DNA of 64,000 nucleotides from Haladaptatus paucihalophilus DX253 (GTDB lineage Archaea; Halobacteriota; Halobacteria; Halobacteriales; Haladaptataceae), in NCBI RefSeq assembly GCF_000376445.1, contig NZ_AQXI01000002.1, positions 248,001-312,000 of the forward strand, read 5' to 3'. The position numbers and the translations under genes were made by a program. Position 1 is the stretch's first letter. Each line of letters starts with the position of its first letter. Of the stretch, positions 34,802 through 43,702 are shown piece after piece. Below the pieces are notes generated by a model, which made no database searches, had not been told where the DNA came from, and saw only the letters and a list, made by a program, of their open reading frames with translations.

Positions 34802-35952
34802 GCGGCCGAATCGTCGACTACGAACTCTACGAGGTACCGCCACGGTGGTTGTTCCTCAGGGTGGAGACGAGCGACGGGGTGGTCGGCTGGGGCGAACCGG
34901 TGGTCGAGGGGCGGGCGCACACCGTCCGTACCGCGGTCGAAGAACTGCTCGACACCTATCTCCTCGGGAAATCGCCCGATTCGATAGAGGACCACTGGCA
35001 GACGATGTATCGCGGCGGCTTCTACCGCGGCGGTCCCGTCCTCATGTCGGCCATCGCGGGCATCGACCAAGCGCTCTGGGACATCAAGGGCAAGCGGTTC
35101 GGCGCGCCCGTGTACGACTTGCTCGGAGGGACGACCCGCGACCGCATCCGCGTCTATCAGTGGGTCGGCGGCGACCGCCCGAACCGAGTGGCGGATGCCG
35201 CCCGCGAAAAGGTGGACGCCGGATTCACCGCGCTGAAGATGAACGCCACGGCGGAACTGCGGCGCGTGGATTCGCCAGCGGCCATCGACGAGGCCGTCGC
35301 CCGTTTGGCGGCCGTCCGTGATGCCGTCGGGAACGAGGTGGACATCGGCGTCGACTTCCACGGCCGCGTCTCGAAGCCGATGGCGAAGCGGCTGGCGAAG
35401 GCGCTCGAACCCCACGAACCGATGTTCATCGAGGAACCGGTTCTCCCGGAGCACAACGACGTCTTACCCGAAATCGCGCGCCACACGACCATCCCCATCG
35501 CCACCGGCGAACGCATGTTCAGTCGGTGGGATTTCAAGGAAGTCTTCCGGGCCGGGAGCGTGGACGTCATCCAACCGGACTTGAGCCACGCGGGAGGTAT
35601 CACCGAAGTGAAAAAGATCGCCGACATGGCCGAGGCGTACGACGTGGCGATGGCACCGCACTGCCCGCTCGGGCCGATCGCGCTGGCGTCGTGCATTCAA
35701 GTGGATGCCGTCTCGCCGAACGCCCTCATCCAAGAGCAGAGCCTCGACATCCACTACAACGAGACGAGCGACGTGCTCGACTACCTCGCCGACGCCTCCG
35801 TGTTCGAGTACCGCGACGGGTACGTGGACCTCCCGGACGGGCCGGGACTCGGCATCGACATCGACGAAGAGCACGTCCGAGCGAAGGCGGGTAACGTCGA
35901 TTGGCACAATCCCGTCTGGCGACACGAGGACGGCAGCGTCGCGGAGTGGTGA
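34798..35952 (+). CDS. dgoD: D-galactonate dehydratase
   Basis: 384 residues from ATG 34798, enolase superfamily. The sequence follows the DgoD pattern closely: YRGGFYRGGPVLMSAIAGID, metal ligands Asp186 (DFHGR), Glu212 (FIEEPV) and Glu238 (TGERMFSRWDFK), His188 and His288 (MAPHCPLGP) as catalytic residues, and the family's C-terminal WRHEDGSVAEW. It removes water from D-galactonate to give 2-keto-3-deoxy-galactonate, a step in oxidative galactose breakdown. The SDR gene starts 2 bases after its stop. Upstream palindromes suggest IclR control. Confidence 0.93.
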   Translation: MSGRIVDYELYEVPPRWLFLRVETSDGVVGWGEPVVEGRAHTVRTAVEELLDTYLLGKSPDSIEDHWQTMYRGGFYRGGPVLMSAIAGIDQALWDIKGKRFGAPVYDLLGGTTRDRIRVYQWVGGDRPNRVADAAREKVDAGFTALKMNATAELRRVDSPAAIDEAVARLAAVRDAVGNEVDIGVDFHGRVSKPMAKRLAKALEPHEPMFIEEPVLPEHNDVLPEIARHTTIPIATGERMFSRWDFKEVFRAGSVDVIQPDLSHAGGITEVKKIADMAEAYDVAMAPHCPLGPIALASCIQVDAVSPNALIQEQSLDIHYNETSDVLDYLADASVFEYRDGYVDLPDGPGLGIDIDEEHVRAKAGNVDWHNPVWRHEDGSVAEW

Positions 35953-35954
35953 CG

Positions 35955-36773
35955 ATGCCGGAGTCACCCCCAGTCGAGGGCATCCGCCGTTTCGAGGGCG
36001 AGACGGCACTCGTCACTGGGTCGACCCGCGGTATCGGCGAGGAAATCGCAAAACGGTTCGCCCGCGAGGGCGCGAACGTCGTCGTCACCGGCCGAACCCG
36101 AGCGGACGGCGAGGAAACCGTTGCGGCAATCGACGCGGCGGGCGGGACCGCGACGTTCGTTCGCGCGGACATGCGCGACCCCGACGACATCGCAGCGCTC
36201 GTCGAGGCCACCGCGGAGAAGTATGGCGGTCTCGACGTGCTGGTGAACAACGCGGGCGTCGAGACGAACACCGCGGCGGACGAGGCGACGATGGACGACT
36301 GGGCGTTCGTCGTGGAAACGGATTTCCGCTCGTACTGGCTCTGTGCGAAGCACGCCCGCGAACACATGGACGAAGGGAGCATCGTCAACGTCTCCTCGAA
36401 TCACGCGCGACTGACGATGCCTGCGATGTTCCCGTACAACGCGGTGAAAGCGGGTATCGACGGGATGACGCGCTCGATGGCGCTCGATTTCGGTCCCGAC
36501 GTTCGCGTCAACACCGTCAACCCGGGATGGGTCGCCATCGGCCGCACGATGGAGGAGTTAGACGAGGAGTACCGCGACCATCTCGAATCCATCCACCCCG
36601 TCGGGCGCATCGGCACCCCGGAGGACATCGCCGGTGTGGTTTCCTTCCTCGCGAGTTCAGACGCCGCGTTCGTGACGGGCGCATCCCTCGTGGCGGACGG
36701 CGGTCGCACCGTCGTCATGCAGGACGACTCGTTGCCGGACTATCGTAAGCGACGCGAGGACGGTGAGGACTGA
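35955..36773 (+). CDS. Short-chain dehydrogenase/reductase, likely sugar dehydrogenase
   Basis: 272 residues from ATG 35955. Classical SDR: NAD(P) motif VTGSTRGIGEEIA, LVNNAGVE, catalytic Ser in VNVSSNHAR and Tyr/Lys in YNAVKAG, then the NPGWVAIG loop. Directly follows dgoD (2-base gap), so both are made together. In this setting a galactose- or aldose-1-dehydrogenase feeding galactonate to DgoD is the simplest idea, but SDR specificity cannot be read from sequence. Confidence 0.9.
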   Translation: MPESPPVEGIRRFEGETALVTGSTRGIGEEIAKRFAREGANVVVTGRTRADGEETVAAIDAAGGTATFVRADMRDPDDIAALVEATAEKYGGLDVLVNNAGVETNTAADEATMDDWAFVVETDFRSYWLCAKHAREHMDEGSIVNVSSNHARLTMPAMFPYNAVKAGIDGMTRSMALDFGPDVRVNTVNPGWVAIGRTMEELDEEYRDHLESIHPVGRIGTPEDIAGVVSFLASSDAAFVTGASLVADGGRTVVMQDDSLPDYRKRREDGED

Positions 36774-36909
36774 TGGCGCTCGGAGTGACGGGGGGCCGAA
36801 CTGGACGCGGACGATATCGGAAGTCCAGGCGATAACGGTGGTGGGGTGTAAAAACCGAGTGACACTTCGTGGCAGTAGTTTAACGGAAGGTCGGGACGTC
36901 CTTCGGACG

Positions 36910-37182
36910 ATGGAAAACCCTCAGTTCGAGGAGTTGCAGGAACGAGCGGCGAAAGCGGTTACCGAAGACGAACTCGCCTCGGTCTACGTCGGTCTCGTTC
37001 ACGAGAACGGCGAACAGCAGTACTTCTTCGGGAACGACACCGACGGAAACGAGGAGCTACAGGAGATGACCGTCGCCCAATTGGGGATGTTGCTTCGAGT
37101 ACTCGCGGACCGCTCGAACGCCAGTATCGACGAGATTGCCGACGTCGCAATCGAACACGCCGGACAAATGCAGCTACAGTAG
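36910..37182 (+). CDS. Small acidic haloarchaeal protein, unknown function
   Basis: 90 residues from ATG 36910 (MENPQFEELQERA). Strongly acidic, helix-strand-helix pattern, with YVGLVHENGEQQYFFGN and MTVAQLGMLLRVLADRS. TATA-like GTTTAAC about 22 bases upstream supports a leaderless start. No recognised domain. It is the last gene before the TnpB element. Confidence 0.75.
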   Translation: MENPQFEELQERAAKAVTEDELASVYVGLVHENGEQQYFFGNDTDGNEELQEMTVAQLGMLLRVLADRSNASIDEIADVAIEHAGQMQLQ

Positions 37183-37290
37183 CCACGGAGTCCCAAGATT
37201 CCGGGGAGTTCGTCGCGGGGCGCTTCCGCCGCGTTTCTACCACCAGAAAAGGAACCAGCTAGCGTCACCTATCTTTCTGCGAGGAGAGAA

Positions 37291-37310
37291 TCCCGTCGTT
37301 TACGGCGGGA
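37291..37310 (+). repeat. Left copy of the TnpB-element hairpin
   Basis: TCCCGTCGTTTACGGCGGGA, a hairpin sharing the core CGTTTACGGCGGG with the hairpin at the right end of the element (38731-38750). It lies 98 bases before the tnpB start. It could be part of the element's left end or the remains of the right end of another copy. Confidence 0.65.
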
Positions 37311-37408
37311 GTGAATCCTACACTTCCTACGCAACCTACCGCCGATGGCAGCCCGGATATTCCACGCCAACCCATACAATTAAGTAATATTCTCTACATA
37401 GCCTATGT

Positions 37409-38707
37409 ATGGCGATTCAGGTCACTCGCACTTACGTTGCCTCCATACGGAACCAGCAACAGGTGAAGGGTGACTTGGACTCGCTCGGGTTCGCCGCCTC
37501 AAAACTCTGGAACATTGCACGATGGACGATAGAGCGCATCTGGAGCGAAACAGGGACAATCCCCGAGGATGGCCCGCTCAAAGCATACCTGAAAAACCAC
37601 GAACGCTACGCCGACCTCAATTCTCAGTCGAGTCAGCGAGTCATCGAAGAACTCGCTGAAGCGTTCCGTGGTTGGTATGCCAAGCGCCGAAACGGGGACG
37701 ACCGTGCGAACCCACCGAAGTACCGTAAACACAACGGCGACCACCCACGTTCCACGGTCACGTTCAAAGAAGACGGCTTCAAACACGATTCTCACAACAA
37801 CCGGATTCGCCTCTCCAAAGGCCGAAACCTCAAAAACCACTGGTCTGACTTCATCCTCTGCGATATCGAAACCCGACCAGATGTCGTCGTCGAGAATGTC
37901 CGCCAAGTGCGCGCCGTCTGGAACGGTGACGAATGGGAACTCCACATCGTGTGCAAACACGAAATCGAGGCCGAGTCTCCCGGAGACGAAACCGCTGGTA
38001 TTGACCTTGGTATCTCGAACTTCGCCGCCATCGCGTATTCCACGGGCGATCACGAGTTGTATCCGGGGAATGCCCTCAAGACCGACGAGCGATACTTCGC
38101 CAAGGAGATAGCGAAGTGCAACTCCTCTCGGTCAAACAAGGCACTCCGACTCCGACGGAAGCGTTCCGAACGGCGGTCGCACTACATGCACGCCGTCACC
38201 AGACACATCGTCACAGAGTGTGTCGAACGGGATGTCGGAACGGTTGCTGTCGGCGACCTCGAAGGTATCCGTGAAGATGACGAAACTGTCGAGGCTCGAA
38301 ACTGGGGCGACCGTGGCAACGAAGGCTTGCACAGGTGGGCGTTCGACCGCTTCACGAACCTGCTCACGTACAAGGCGAAAGCCGAAGGCATCACCGTGGT
38401 CACGGTGAGCGAGCGAGACACATCGAAGACGTGTTCGTGGTGTGGGCAGAAGCGCAAGGCGAATCGCGTAGAGCGCGGCTTGTACGTCTGTCGTGGGTGT
38501 GACGCCGTGATGAATGCCGACTCAAATGGCGCGGAGAACATTCGGCGTCGGTTAGACCAAGCAGAAAAGGTAACTCTGAATCCCTCCGCGGATAGGAGTA
38601 GCGGGCGTGTGGCACGTCCTGTAGTCAACCTGTTCCGTCGTGGAGAACGCGACCCGAGTTGTGGACAGGGGATGTTCGCTGAACAAGCGAGCATCTGCAA
38701 ACCGTAA
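37409..38707 (+). CDS. tnpB: TnpB, RNA-guided endonuclease of the IS1341 group
   Basis: 432 residues. Split RuvC nuclease centre is complete: D199 in GIDLGISN, E285 in VGDLEGIRE and D371 in MNADSNGAENI. The zinc finger between the last two is intact (C342, C345, C361, C364). The N-terminal region has the usual SKLWNIARWTIER helix and the PPKYRKHNGD basic patch. TnpB proteins cut DNA guided by an omega RNA from the element's 3' end. All catalytic residues present suggests an active protein. TATA-like TTAAGTAATATT lies about 15-30 bases upstream. Confidence 0.95.
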   Translation: MAIQVTRTYVASIRNQQQVKGDLDSLGFAASKLWNIARWTIERIWSETGTIPEDGPLKAYLKNHERYADLNSQSSQRVIEELAEAFRGWYAKRRNGDDRANPPKYRKHNGDHPRSTVTFKEDGFKHDSHNNRIRLSKGRNLKNHWSDFILCDIETRPDVVVENVRQVRAVWNGDEWELHIVCKHEIEAESPGDETAGIDLGISNFAAIAYSTGDHELYPGNALKTDERYFAKEIAKCNSSRSNKALRLRRKRSERRSHYMHAVTRHIVTECVERDVGTVAVGDLEGIREDDETVEARNWGDRGNEGLHRWAFDRFTNLLTYKAKAEGITVVTVSERDTSKTCSWCGQKRKANRVERGLYVCRGCDAVMNADSNGAENIRRRLDQAEKVTLNPSADRSSGRVARPVVNLFRRGERDPSCGQGMFAEQASICKP

Positions 38708-38756
38708 ATATCCCAACGCGGAACGGGAAGCCCCGCCGTTTACGGCGGGGAGGATG
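38600..38756 (+). ncRNA. Probable omega RNA / sense overlapping transcript of the TnpB element
   Basis: IS1341 elements in haloarchaea make a non-coding RNA overlapping the 3' end of tnpB (published for Halobacterium as sotRNAs), and TnpB uses such RNA as guide scaffold. Here the hairpin at 38731-38750, just past the tnpB stop, fits the scaffold 3' end, so the guide would be the bases after about 38757, which are the 3' end of the MFS gene. The 5' limit is a guess. Confidence 0.5.
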
Positions 38757-39953
38757 TCACCGTTCGGAAAGCGCGACCGGTCGCGTCCGTGTGCTTCGGA
38801 CCACCAGCCATCCGAGACCGACGAGGAGAGCGGCGAATCCACCGACGAGCAGCGTTCGCGTATATCCGACGAGGGTGGCGACCCCGACGAACAGCGGCGG
38901 ACCGACGGTGGTTCCGAGGCGGAGGACGCTGGTCCGAATGCTCATGATGCTCCCCCGAAACTCGTCGGGCGCGAGTTCGTTCAGCGCGGTGTCCGTTATC
39001 GGTTCGGCGAGTCCTTGCCCCAAGCCGAACAGCAAGAGCGCTCCGGCGACGACGTAGACCGAATCCGCGACGGACACCATGACGAGGCCGATGCCGTAAC
39101 TCGTGAAGCCGAGCGCGATGGACTGGAAACTCGAAAACGACCGGAGCAACCGGTCGCCCTGCATGGCCGTCAGGCCCATCATCACGGCGGGTAAGCCGAG
39201 GAGGAGGCCAATGACACCCGACGAGTACTGGTAGGAGTTGGCGAGGATGAACGGCACGACCGTGAGTTGGGCACCGTAGAGGAGGAGGAAGATGCCGAAT
39301 ATCGCGGTGTAGAGGACCAGATAGGGTCGCATCGACGTCGGACCGGTCACGAAGTCGTGGATGCTGGTATCGGCGTCCGTCCCGGTATCGGACGGTTCTT
39401 CGAGAAAGACGATGCCGGGGAGTGCGACGACGACGCCGAGGAGGAAGCAGACGAACGGTGCCATCCACGAGAGGGTCGCCAGTCCCCCGCCGAGGAGCGG
39501 ATACCCCGCGGCACCGACCGCGAGAATCGCCGCGTTCATCCCGATCAGCGTTCGGCGTTTCTCACCCGTGAAGAGGTCGCCGAGCAGCGTGACCGTGAGC
39601 GTCGCGATGGCGCTGCTGGCGGCGCCTTGGACGGCTCGGAGGGCGAGTATGGCCTCGAAGTTCGAGAGCAGGACGATAGCGGAGCCGCTGAGACCGAAGA
39701 CGACGAGCGACGGGATGAGGATTCGTTTGCGACCGATTCGGTCCGCGACCATCCCTATCGGGACGGTCAAAAACACCCCCGGAAGGGTGAACGCGGAGAG
39801 CAACAGACTCGCCTGTGCCTCCGTGATGTTCCACGCGTCCTGCACGGCGGGGAGGGCGGGGCTGATGAGCGAGACGCCCATCACCGCGACGAGGGTGCTC
39901 GCGAAGATGACGGTCGTTGCGGGGGACTCTTGGAGGGTTCGAAGACGTTTCAT
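38757..39953 (-). CDS. Major facilitator superfamily transporter
   Basis: 398 residues, 12 hydrophobic segments. MFS signature between helices 2 and 3: GMVADRIGRKRILIPS. Also LRAVQGAASSAIATLTVTLLGD and, in the second half, LAEPITDTALNELAPDEFRGS. This resembles drug/proton antiporters of the DHA1 kind. The stop codon lies exactly at the right border of the TnpB element, so the insertion just misses or re-supplies the stop. The C-terminus RPVALSER looks normal. Confidence 0.9.
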   Translation of the reverse strand: MKRLRTLQESPATTVIFASTLVAVMGVSLISPALPAVQDAWNITEAQASLLLSAFTLPGVFLTVPIGMVADRIGRKRILIPSLVVFGLSGSAIVLLSNFEAILALRAVQGAASSAIATLTVTLLGDLFTGEKRRTLIGMNAAILAVGAAGYPLLGGGLATLSWMAPFVCFLLGVVVALPGIVFLEEPSDTGTDADTSIHDFVTGPTSMRPYLVLYTAIFGIFLLLYGAQLTVVPFILANSYQYSSGVIGLLLGLPAVMMGLTAMQGDRLLRSFSSFQSIALGFTSYGIGLVMVSVADSVYVVAGALLLFGLGQGLAEPITDTALNELAPDEFRGSIMSIRTSVLRLGTTVGPPLFVGVATLVGYTRTLLVGGFAALLVGLGWLVVRSTRTRPVALSER

Positions 39954-40100
39954 TCAGGTCGTCCGGAAATATTTGCGACGAACCGTGGAGAGGGTTTTGA
40001 TGTCGGCAACCGCGACGGGGGACGGATGTGTCCCGCGAGCGTCACCCGTGCTCCGCATCCGACAACTACAACAGCGACGGTTCCGAACCTCCTCTATTCG

Positions 40101-41516
40101 ATGTCCTCCAGTGACGTTCCCCGCGACGCGCTCTCCCGGTCGCTCGTAATCGCCGTGCTCGGGTTTCTCCTGAGTATCGCGGTCATCGACGAGGTTGCCG
40201 CGAGCAACGCGGCGGTCGCGCTTTCGGACGCGTCGAGTCGGACGATTGCGGTGCCACAGTGGTTGTACTTGGCGACCGGTGGTGCGGTGATCGGTGCGTC
40301 GGCCATCTTGGCGAGCGTCGTCACCGACCGTTCGTTCATCCGGTCGATGCACGACTGGCAAAAATCCGTCCCGATGTGGGTCCCGATTCGGCGAGGCGCG
40401 CTCTATCTCGCACAACTCCTCGGCGTCGCGGGGCTCGCAATCGTCATCTATCGCGGCTTCGTCGGGCCGCAAATCCCGACCGTGAACGTCGCCATCATCC
40501 TCGTGTTCGGGGGCGTCCGCGCGGGGCTGACGATGGTCGTCTATCTCGTCGGGAACGTGTGGCCCGCGCTGAACCCGTGGCGGACGATAGCGCGACGACT
40601 CCCCACGCTCGGTCGTGCGTATCCGTCCCGCGTCGGCCGGTGGCCCGCGGTCGGCGGGCTGTTGCTTCTGGTGTGGCTCGAAACGGTCATGCCGGTCAAC
40701 AAGGTTCCGGCCATGCTCGCAACGGCGATTTGCGCGTACACAGTCATCACGCTCGTCGGGGCGGTCGTCTACACGCCCGAGTCGTGGTTTTCGAACGCCG
40801 ACCCGGTGTCGGTCACGTTCCACTTCTACGGGCAGGTCGCCCCGCTCCGCTGGTCCGCGGACGGCGTGACGCTCCGCCCGCCCGGATTCGACCTCCGCGA
40901 GTCCGGGGCCGTCGCGACCACCGCCGACATCGCCTTCGTCGTCGCGCTCATCTGGGAACTCACGTTCAGCGGGTTCGTCACGACGGCGACCGGCGTGTCG
41001 TTCATCACCGCCGTCGTCGATGCGGGCGTTCCCCCGCTCGTGGTCTACGCGCTGCTCTTCGTTCTCGGGTACGCCCTCTTCCTCGGTGCCTTTCGGTTTG
41101 CATCCCGCGTCACTCGACGGACGGGGGAAACCTACCTTCCGCCCCGGACCATCGCCCTCCGCTTCGCACCGCCGCTGCTCGCCATCGCCGTCGGCTACCA
41201 CCTCGCACACTACTTCGGGTTCTTCGTCTCGCTCCTCCCGTCGCTCGTCCCCGCGGTCGTCTCGCCGCTCTCTCCCCCGGCGAACCCGGTCGTCCTGACC
41301 CTCCCGGAGTGGTTCGGCGGCCTCGTCATCGGGTTCGTCCTCGTCGGTCACCTGCTCGCCGTCTGGGTCGCCCACTCGCAGGCGTACGCGACGTTTCCGA
41401 GCCGACTGCAAGCGATTCGGAGCCAGTACCCGTTCATCCTCGTGATGATCGCCTACACGATTATCAGCCTGTGGCTCGTCTCGCTTCCGACGGCGAGTCC
41501 GGCGTTCGTGTCGTGA
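40101..41516 (+). CDS. Polytopic membrane protein, unknown function
   Basis: 471 residues from ATG 40101 (MSSSDVPRDALSRS) with about 11-12 hydrophobic segments, among them YLATGGAVIGASAILASVV, GLLLLVWLETVMPVN and LLAIAVGYHLAHYFGFFVSL. Recurrent charged and His residues in helices (YHLAHYFGF) could bind a metal or heme. Open sequence continues in frame far upstream but overlaps the MFS gene antisense, so the ATG is preferred. It converges on a Tat lipoprotein gene with no gap between the stops. No family recognised. Confidence 0.75.
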   Translation: MSSSDVPRDALSRSLVIAVLGFLLSIAVIDEVAASNAAVALSDASSRTIAVPQWLYLATGGAVIGASAILASVVTDRSFIRSMHDWQKSVPMWVPIRRGALYLAQLLGVAGLAIVIYRGFVGPQIPTVNVAIILVFGGVRAGLTMVVYLVGNVWPALNPWRTIARRLPTLGRAYPSRVGRWPAVGGLLLLVWLETVMPVNKVPAMLATAICAYTVITLVGAVVYTPESWFSNADPVSVTFHFYGQVAPLRWSADGVTLRPPGFDLRESGAVATTADIAFVVALIWELTFSGFVTTATGVSFITAVVDAGVPPLVVYALLFVLGYALFLGAFRFASRVTRRTGETYLPPRTIALRFAPPLLAIAVGYHLAHYFGFFVSLLPSLVPAVVSPLSPPANPVVLTLPEWFGGLVIGFVLVGHLLAVWVAHSQAYATFPSRLQAIRSQYPFILVMIAYTIISLWLVSLPTASPAFVS

Positions 41517-42581
41517 TCAGACCGTGAACTCCATCGGCGGCATCTCCATGAACGCCGTCTCGTACCCGTCGTGCCGGGCGAGTTGAGGCGGCGAATCGAC
41601 CGAGATTCGAAGCGTGTCGCCGGACCGCACGTCCCCGACGGGAGCACCGTAGTGGGTATCGAGGGCCGCGTCGAGGGCGGGTGTGAGCGTCCCCTTCGAT
41701 ACCGTGGTCCCGTTTCGCAGGAGTTCCATCGAGAGGGACATCCGCGGCAACACGATGCGGTTGTACGGCGTTCTCGGCGACACCGCGAGATACGATTTCC
41801 CGTCGTCGGCGAAGCGATTCTCCCCCTCGATGACGGTCACGACGAACTTCGCGTCGCCGGACGATTTTGTCCCGACGAGCGTTCCCGGCAGCGATGCCGG
41901 TGCGGGCGCTCGACCGACCGGGACCGTCATCGACATCGGGTCGAGGGCATCGCGGCTCCCCTGCTTTTCGCCGAACTCCCGATACTCGACGTCGTATATC
42001 TGGTCCGTGTCGAATTCGAAATCGATGGTCGCCGACGCGCCGTCCGACAGTCGGGACGCGAGCGACCCGGTTCGGCGCACGCCGACCGACCCGACCCTGA
42101 CAGTCGCGCTGTACGAGCCGTCGCCGTCGAGTGAAACGTTGTCCCCGTAGTGAAACCCCATATTCTGCGAAAGCATCGGCCACGGAGCCCGTTTATCGAC
42201 CGTCTTCCCGCCTTTTTCGATGGTGAGTTGAACGTCCGCCGGGATGGTCGTCTCCGTTTTCGCGTCCCACGTGGAGACCATCATGTGGAGCGTGTCGTCC
42301 GGTTGCACGACGACCTTGGAGTTCGATTGGCCGGTGACGTTCCAGAACCGATGTGGGTACGAGTACATTAGCGCGAAGCGGAGGTCCCCATCCGTTCCCA
42401 TCCCGTACATCTTCATTCCCTCCATGTACGCGGGATGATAGACCGCGGCGGGACGGTTTTTCACTCTCGGCGGGTCACGCCACGCGGATCGTTTTTCGAA
42501 TCCGAGCGAGTCCAGACAGCCGGTGAGGAGGGACCCCCCTGCAAGTGCCGTGCCAGTTCGGAGGAACGTTCGGCGGCGCAT
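41517..42581 (-). CDS. Tat lipoprotein resembling Tp34/P19-type metal-binding proteins (DUF7350-like)
   Basis: 354 residues. Signal MRRRTFLRTGTALAGG with lipobox LLTGC: exported and lipid-anchored. The mature start has AYMEGMKMYGMGTDGDL, then YSYPHRFWNVTG and DDTLHMMVSTWD: Met/His residues in beta strands like the copper/iron site of the Tp34/P19 fold. Two further Ig-like segments follow, the last ending METPPMEFTV-like. I recall haloarchaeal homologues annotated as DUF7350 or iron transporter. Metal binding is inferred. Convergent with the polytopic membrane gene. Confidence 0.72.
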   Translation of the reverse strand: MRRRTFLRTGTALAGGSLLTGCLDSLGFEKRSAWRDPPRVKNRPAAVYHPAYMEGMKMYGMGTDGDLRFALMYSYPHRFWNVTGQSNSKVVVQPDDTLHMMVSTWDAKTETTIPADVQLTIEKGGKTVDKRAPWPMLSQNMGFHYGDNVSLDGDGSYSATVRVGSVGVRRTGSLASRLSDGASATIDFEFDTDQIYDVEYREFGEKQGSRDALDPMSMTVPVGRAPAPASLPGTLVGTKSSGDAKFVVTVIEGENRFADDGKSYLAVSPRTPYNRIVLPRMSLSMELLRNGTTVSKGTLTPALDAALDTHYGAPVGDVRSGDTLRISVDSPPQLARHDGYETAFMEMPPMEFTV

Positions 42582-42697
42582 TAGGTGGGTGTTGTGCGAG
42601 TGTTCGAATGAGGGTGTTGGTTCAGTAGTCGAACGCGGTCCCCGAATCCGCCGGAGTCACGGGACCCGAACCGACGGGCGACCAATGGGCGGACCGC

Positions 42698-43045
42698 TCA
42701 GCCCGGCGCGCGGAACGCCTTGAGGCGAAACTGGAGGATGATGGGTTCGAGAACGTCCTCCCGTCCGGTCCACGTGATCGTCACTTCCGTCAGTCGGTAC
42801 GACGGTCCCACGGGAACCCGCCGAGCCGAGAGGCGAGCCTGCCATCCGTCTCCCTCGATTTCGGTCTCGCCACGCCGTTCGCCGCCGAGATGTTCGAGAT
42901 ATCCCATGGCCTGTTCGATCGTGAGGCCGCGAAACCGACGCGTGACGCGGAGAGTCCCGTCCTCAACCGTCCGTTCGACCGGTGGTATCGAATCCAAGGC
43001 CGCCTTCCGCCGCCGTGCCCACGATGGGGCTCCTGATAGGGTCAT
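42698..43045 (-). CDS. Haloarchaeal hypothetical protein
   Basis: 115 residues. Mixed alpha/beta with LTIEQAMGYLEHLGGERRG and EITWTGRE-like strands near the end; no signal peptide, no cysteines. Good acidic/basic balance for a haloarchaeal gene and no better frame opposite. Function unknown. Confidence 0.6.
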   Translation of the reverse strand: MTLSGAPSWARRRKAALDSIPPVERTVEDGTLRVTRRFRGLTIEQAMGYLEHLGGERRGETEIEGDGWQARLSARRVPVGPSYRLTEVTITWTGREDVLEPIILQFRLKAFRAPG

Positions 43046-43197
43046 TGTGGCTCACGCTCACTAGCAGTCGGCTAGCGACGACGATAACAGTTGTTGGAAT
43101 TCTCACCCGTTGCGAACGACACCAACGCGCGACCGTTAGCGGCGAGAAATACACGGGAAACCGCCCGGGAACGGGTATCACGGCTCGAAGACGGACG

Positions 43198-43482
43198 TCA
43201 CTTTTCCACGACCCGCGCGACGGGCGCGTTGTTTTTGACGCTCTCGATACCCCGTTTGGCACCCTGTTTCGACGAGTATCCCTCGCCGCTGTCCGCGATG
43301 ATGTTCCGGTTCGCGACGACGAGGCGCCAGCGCCACTCGCCCGCGCTGTCCTCGTACACCTCGAATTGGGGTTCGCTTGGCATATCCGGCGTATGTTCGA
43401 CCACCAATAAAAAGGGTCGCCTTCCTGCGAAACTGATGGTCACGTCGCCGACCGTTTCAGACACGTGAAATTTAGACGACAT
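43198..43482 (-). CDS. DUF1508 (YegP-like) protein
   Basis: 94 residues. The C-terminal half carries the DUF1508 repeat: FEVYEDSAGEWRWRLVVANR, IIADSGEGYSSKQGAKRGIE and SVKNNAP. Known bacterial YegP has two such repeats; this has one, the form common in haloarchaea. Cytoplasmic, function unknown. Confidence 0.9.
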   Translation of the reverse strand: MSSKFHVSETVGDVTISFAGRRPFLLVVEHTPDMPSEPQFEVYEDSAGEWRWRLVVANRNIIADSGEGYSSKQGAKRGIESVKNNAPVARVVEK

Positions 43483-43702
43483 CCGTTACGGGGAGGCCGG
43501 AACTGAAGGCGACGGCGAACGGACCGCTCACCGCGTGATATCCCTGTATCCCCGGTTATGGCCGCCTAGAAGACTTCTATCGCTCGAATTCGGATGTAAC
43601 CCCGAAAACGAGTGTATCGTCGTTTCAGCGCTTCTATCGCCACAAATCGGCGTCATTGGAGTTATCACGTGTTTTTAGACCACGGGTGGAATTACAGACA
43701 GT

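Larger units (their letters stand above)
37291..38757 (+). mobile_element. IS200/IS605-superfamily element of IS1341 type (TnpB only)
   Basis: Contains tnpB but no tnpA nearby, and has related hairpins near both ends. The right end CCCCGCCGTTTACGGCGGGG then AGGATGTCAC abuts the stop codon of the MFS transporter on the other strand. The exact left border cannot be fixed by eye and may lie some tens of bases before 37291. Without TnpA it can only move if helped in trans. Confidence 0.75.

Noticed and set aside
39267-40100. In-frame upstream extension of the polytopic membrane gene
   Set aside because: It is antisense to the MFS transporter and of low complexity; the membrane protein begins naturally at ATG 40101.
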